The notes beneath the pieces were generated by a model. That model was not told the origin of the DNA and made no database searches. It worked only from the letters and a program-made list of their open reading frames with translations. A stretch of 33,076 nucleotides of DNA from Mesorhizobium sp. (GTDB lineage: Bacteria > Pseudomonadota > Alphaproteobacteria > Rhizobiales > Rhizobiaceae), in assembly GCA_004020645.1 (NCBI GenBank), contig SAQL01000047.1:1-33076 (forward strand), in the 5' to 3' direction. The position numbers and the translations under genes were made by a program. Below, one piece after another: positions 30,955-33,076 of the stretch (position 1 is the first letter of the stretch; each line of letters starts with the position of its first letter).

Positions 30955-31571
30955 TTGAAGCGCTCCTCGAGAGCCTCGACGGCGGCCTTCGAAAGGACCA
31001 GCGTGCCGCGGCGCAGAATGTCGTAGACGTTGATGCCCTGGATGGGCAGCACGTCGATGTTCGGGATGTTCGTCGCCGCCAGCTTGAAGTTCTTGTCGAG
31101 CTCGGCGCCGCCGATCAGCAGGGCGTTGGACAGGCCCAGCGTCGCGAAATTCGCGATCAGCGCCTTGGTCTTGGCCTCAGTCAGCATCAGCTCGTCGATG
31201 ATGATGAGCGACGCGCTCTTGGCCTTGGCCGAGAGAGCATGCTTGAGGCCCAGCGCACGCACCTTCTTCGGCAGGTCGTGCTCGTGGCTGCGGACGACCG
31301 GGCCGTGGGCCTTGCCGCCGCCGCGGAACTGCGGAGCGCGTGCCGAATGGTGACGGGCGCGGCCCGTACCCTTCTGCTTGTACATCTTGGCGCCGGTGCG
31401 GGCGATCTCGGCGCGACCCTTGGTCTTGTGCGTGCCCTGCTGCTTCTTGGCAAGCTGCCAGCGCACGACGCGCTGCAGGATGTCCTCGCGCGGATCAAGG
31501 CCGAAAATCTCCTCGGAGAGTTTCACCTTGCCGGCGTCCTTGCCGCCAAGCGTTGTGATCTTGAGGTCCAT
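30951..31571 (-). CDS. rplD: 50S ribosomal protein L4
   Basis: Tunnel-constriction protein; in E. coli it also autoregulates the S10 operon. The 206 residues carry the extended loop KMYKQKGTGRARHHSARAPQ (67-86) followed by FRGGGKAHGPVVRSHEHDLP. It overlaps rplC by one base (TAATG) and rplW by four. Confidence 0.97.
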   Translation of the reverse strand: MDLKITTLGGKDAGKVKLSEEIFGLDPREDILQRVVRWQLAKKQQGTHKTKGRAEIARTGAKMYKQKGTGRARHHSARAPQFRGGGKAHGPVVRSHEHDLPKKVRALGLKHALSAKAKSASLIIIDELMLTEAKTKALIANFATLGLSNALLIGGAELDKNFKLAATNIPNIDVLPIQGINVYDILRRGTLVLSKAAVEALEERFK

Positions 31572-32317
31572 TATTCCGCTCCCTCTGTGGCCGGGGCATC
31601 TACTGTGGCCGGGGCATCGTTCTTGGCGCCATCACTGGTTGCAATGACGCGGATTGCGGCGGGCTTCGGCGCATTGGCTGGCAGCGCAACTTTGGCCGCG
31701 TCACGGACCAGGATCCAGGCGCCCTTCGAACCGGGAACCGCGCCGCGGATCAGGATCAGACCGCGATCGGCGTCGGTCGAGACGACCTCGACATTCTGCG
31801 TGGTGACGCGGGTGTCACCCATGTGGCCGGCCATATGCTTGCCCTTGAACACCTTGCCGGGGTCCTGGCGCTGGCCGGTCGAGCCGTGGGTACGGTGCGA
31901 GACCGAGTTGCCGTGGGTGGCGCGGCCACCGCCCATGTGGTGCCGTTTGATAACGCCCTGGAAACCCTTGCCGATCGTGGTTCCCGTCACATCGACCTTC
32001 TGGCCGGCGACGAAATGATCGACGGTGATCTCGGCGCCGACATCGATCATGTTGTCGGCGGAGACACGGAATTCGGCAACCTTGGCCTTCGGCTCGACGG
32101 AAGCGGTCGCGAAATGGCCGCGCATCGCCTTCGACGTGTTCTTCACCTTGGCAAGGCCAACGCCGAGCTGGACGGCGGTATAGCCGTTCTTCTCCTGCGT
32201 GCGCTGCGCCACGACCTGGCAGTTCTCCATCTGGAGAACAGTGACGGGAACATGTTCCCCGGCATCGTTGTAGATGCGGGTCATTCCCACCTTCTTTGCA
32301 ATCACACCTGAACGCAT
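31571..32317 (-). CDS. rplC: 50S ribosomal protein L3
   Basis: Large-subunit protein whose loop reaches the peptidyl transferase centre. The 248 residues contain GKGFQGVIKRHHMGGGRATH (117-136) and GSTGQRQDPGKVFKGKHMAG (145-164); Gln151 matches the Gln that PrmB methylates in E. coli. It is about 40 residues longer than the E. coli protein owing to an Ala/Pro-rich tail ending in two DAPAT units. The ATG follows AAAGGAATTGAACCG. A 94-bp spacer with repeated motifs separates it from rpsJ. Confidence 0.97.
   Translation of the reverse strand: MRSGVIAKKVGMTRIYNDAGEHVPVTVLQMENCQVVAQRTQEKNGYTAVQLGVGLAKVKNTSKAMRGHFATASVEPKAKVAEFRVSADNMIDVGAEITVDHFVAGQKVDVTGTTIGKGFQGVIKRHHMGGGRATHGNSVSHRTHGSTGQRQDPGKVFKGKHMAGHMGDTRVTTQNVEVVSTDADRGLILIRGAVPGSKGAWILVRDAAKVALPANAPKPAAIRVIATSDGAKNDAPATVDAPATEGAE
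31586..31618. repeat. 18-bp tandem repeat inside the rplC 3' end
   Basis: TGTGGCCGGGGCATC occurs at 31586-31600 and 31604-31618, period 18. On the coding strand it writes the six-residue unit DAPAT(V/E) twice in the L3 tail, so it stays in frame. Confidence 0.85.
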
Positions 32318-32325
32318 CGGTTCAA

Positions 32326-32417
32326 TTCCTTTAGAGTTCCCTGTCGGGGCTGTCGCCCCTCCACGCCTCTTGTTCCTTCAGAGTTCCGGGTCGCCCCGCC
32401 CCTCTGGTTCCTTAGAG
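32326..32417. repeat. Three direct copies of a Shine-Dalgarno-containing motif in the rpsJ-rplC spacer
   Basis: TTCCTTTAGAGTTCC (32326-32340), TTCCTTCAGAGTTCC (32373-32387) and a shorter TTCCTTAGAG (32408-32417). On the transcribed strand each reads CTCTRAAGGAA or close to it. The copy nearest rplC is its probable ribosome-binding site; the one overlapping the end of rpsJ looks like the source. Confidence 0.7.
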
Positions 32418-32720
32418 CTTGATCTCGACGTCGACACCGGCGGCAAGATCGAGCTTCATCAAAGCGTCGACCGTCTGCGGGGTCGGATCGACGATGTCGA
32501 GCAGACGCTTGTGCGTGCGCATCTCGAACTGCTCGCGGCTCTTCTTGTCGACGTGAGGCGACCGGTTGACCGTGAACTTTTCGATCCGCGTCGGCAGCGG
32601 AATGGGGCCGCGGACGTTGGCGCCGGTGCGCTTGGCCGTCGACACGATTTCCCGCGTCGAGGCGTCAAGCACCCGGTGATCGAACGCCTTCAGGCGGATG
32701 CGGATATTCTGTCCGTTCAT
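32412..32720 (-). CDS. rpsJ: 30S ribosomal protein S10
   Basis: Small-subunit protein, also the NusE partner of NusB in antitermination. The 102 residues start MNGQNIRIRLKAFDHRVLDA and include GPIPLPTRIEKFTVNRSPHV (38-57) and THKRLLDIVDPTPQTVDALM. It lies 63 bp after tuf and opens the S10 part of the cluster. Confidence 0.98.
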   Translation of the reverse strand: MNGQNIRIRLKAFDHRVLDASTREIVSTAKRTGANVRGPIPLPTRIEKFTVNRSPHVDKKSREQFEMRTHKRLLDIVDPTPQTVDALMKLDLAAGVDVEIKL

Positions 32721-32783
32721 GCGTCACTTCCTTGTTCTGGCGCGGCGCGGGCAGCGCCCGCGACAGATCGGTTTAAGTCCAAA

Positions 32784-33076
<293 letters not shown>

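Overview
The window is high-GC DNA from an alphaproteobacterium of the Rhizobiales, most likely Mesorhizobium or a close relative. Three things point there. Type I and type II glutamine synthetases occur together with a gstI-like peptide gene next to glnII. The S10-spc-alpha ribosomal cluster runs from tuf to rplQ without rpmJ. The spacers carry palindromic and simple-sequence repeats of the kind common in rhizobia. The genus is an inference from gene content and style; no 16S rRNA gene is present.

Layout. Bases 1-1894 hold a gene-poor leader and pccB (propionyl-CoA carboxylase beta chain). Bases 1930-5465 (minus strand) hold nnr (NAD(P)HX epimerase/dehydratase), overlapping by 4 bp a gene for an exported protein with one CxxCH haem motif; that gene is broken near its 3' end by two compensating frameshifts. 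Bases 5466-9436 are a nitrogen-control island: a sigma-54 promoter, glnB (PII), glnA (GSI), a strong two-way terminator, convergent glnII (GSII) with a perfect sigma-54 promoter, and the divergent small gene gstI, whose rhizobial homologue represses glnII translation. Bases 9459-11348 encode a metabolite/proton symporter of the MFS with a large extra periplasmic loop. Bases 11613-17752 (minus strand) hold degP, rarA, crcB/fluC, an rluC-type pseudouridine synthase, an EamA transporter and the ATP12 chaperone.

Bases 17946-33076 are the ribosomal cluster, all on the minus strand. In transcription order it reads tuf (3' end only), rpsJ, rplC, rplD, rplW, rplB, rpsS, rplV, rpsC, rplP, rpmC, rpsQ, rplN, rplX, rplE, rpsN, rpsH, rplF, rplR, rpsE, rpmD, rplO, secY, adk, rpsM, rpsK, rpoA, rplQ, then a terminator. 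The S10 part is tightly packed. Most spacers longer than about 110 bp in the spc/alpha part contain an inverted repeat.

How it works together. PII senses 2-oxoglutarate and glutamine and governs the NtrB/NtrC pair, which would drive glnBA and glnII through the sigma-54 promoters seen here; GSI is further controlled by adenylylation at Tyr398 and GSII by GstI. No phage, insertion sequence, CRISPR array, tRNA or rRNA gene was recognised, and no wholly new multi-gene system. The least expected items are the broken haem-protein gene, the MFS insertion, the operator-like dyad at the gstI promoter, and the palindromes inside the ribosomal cluster.
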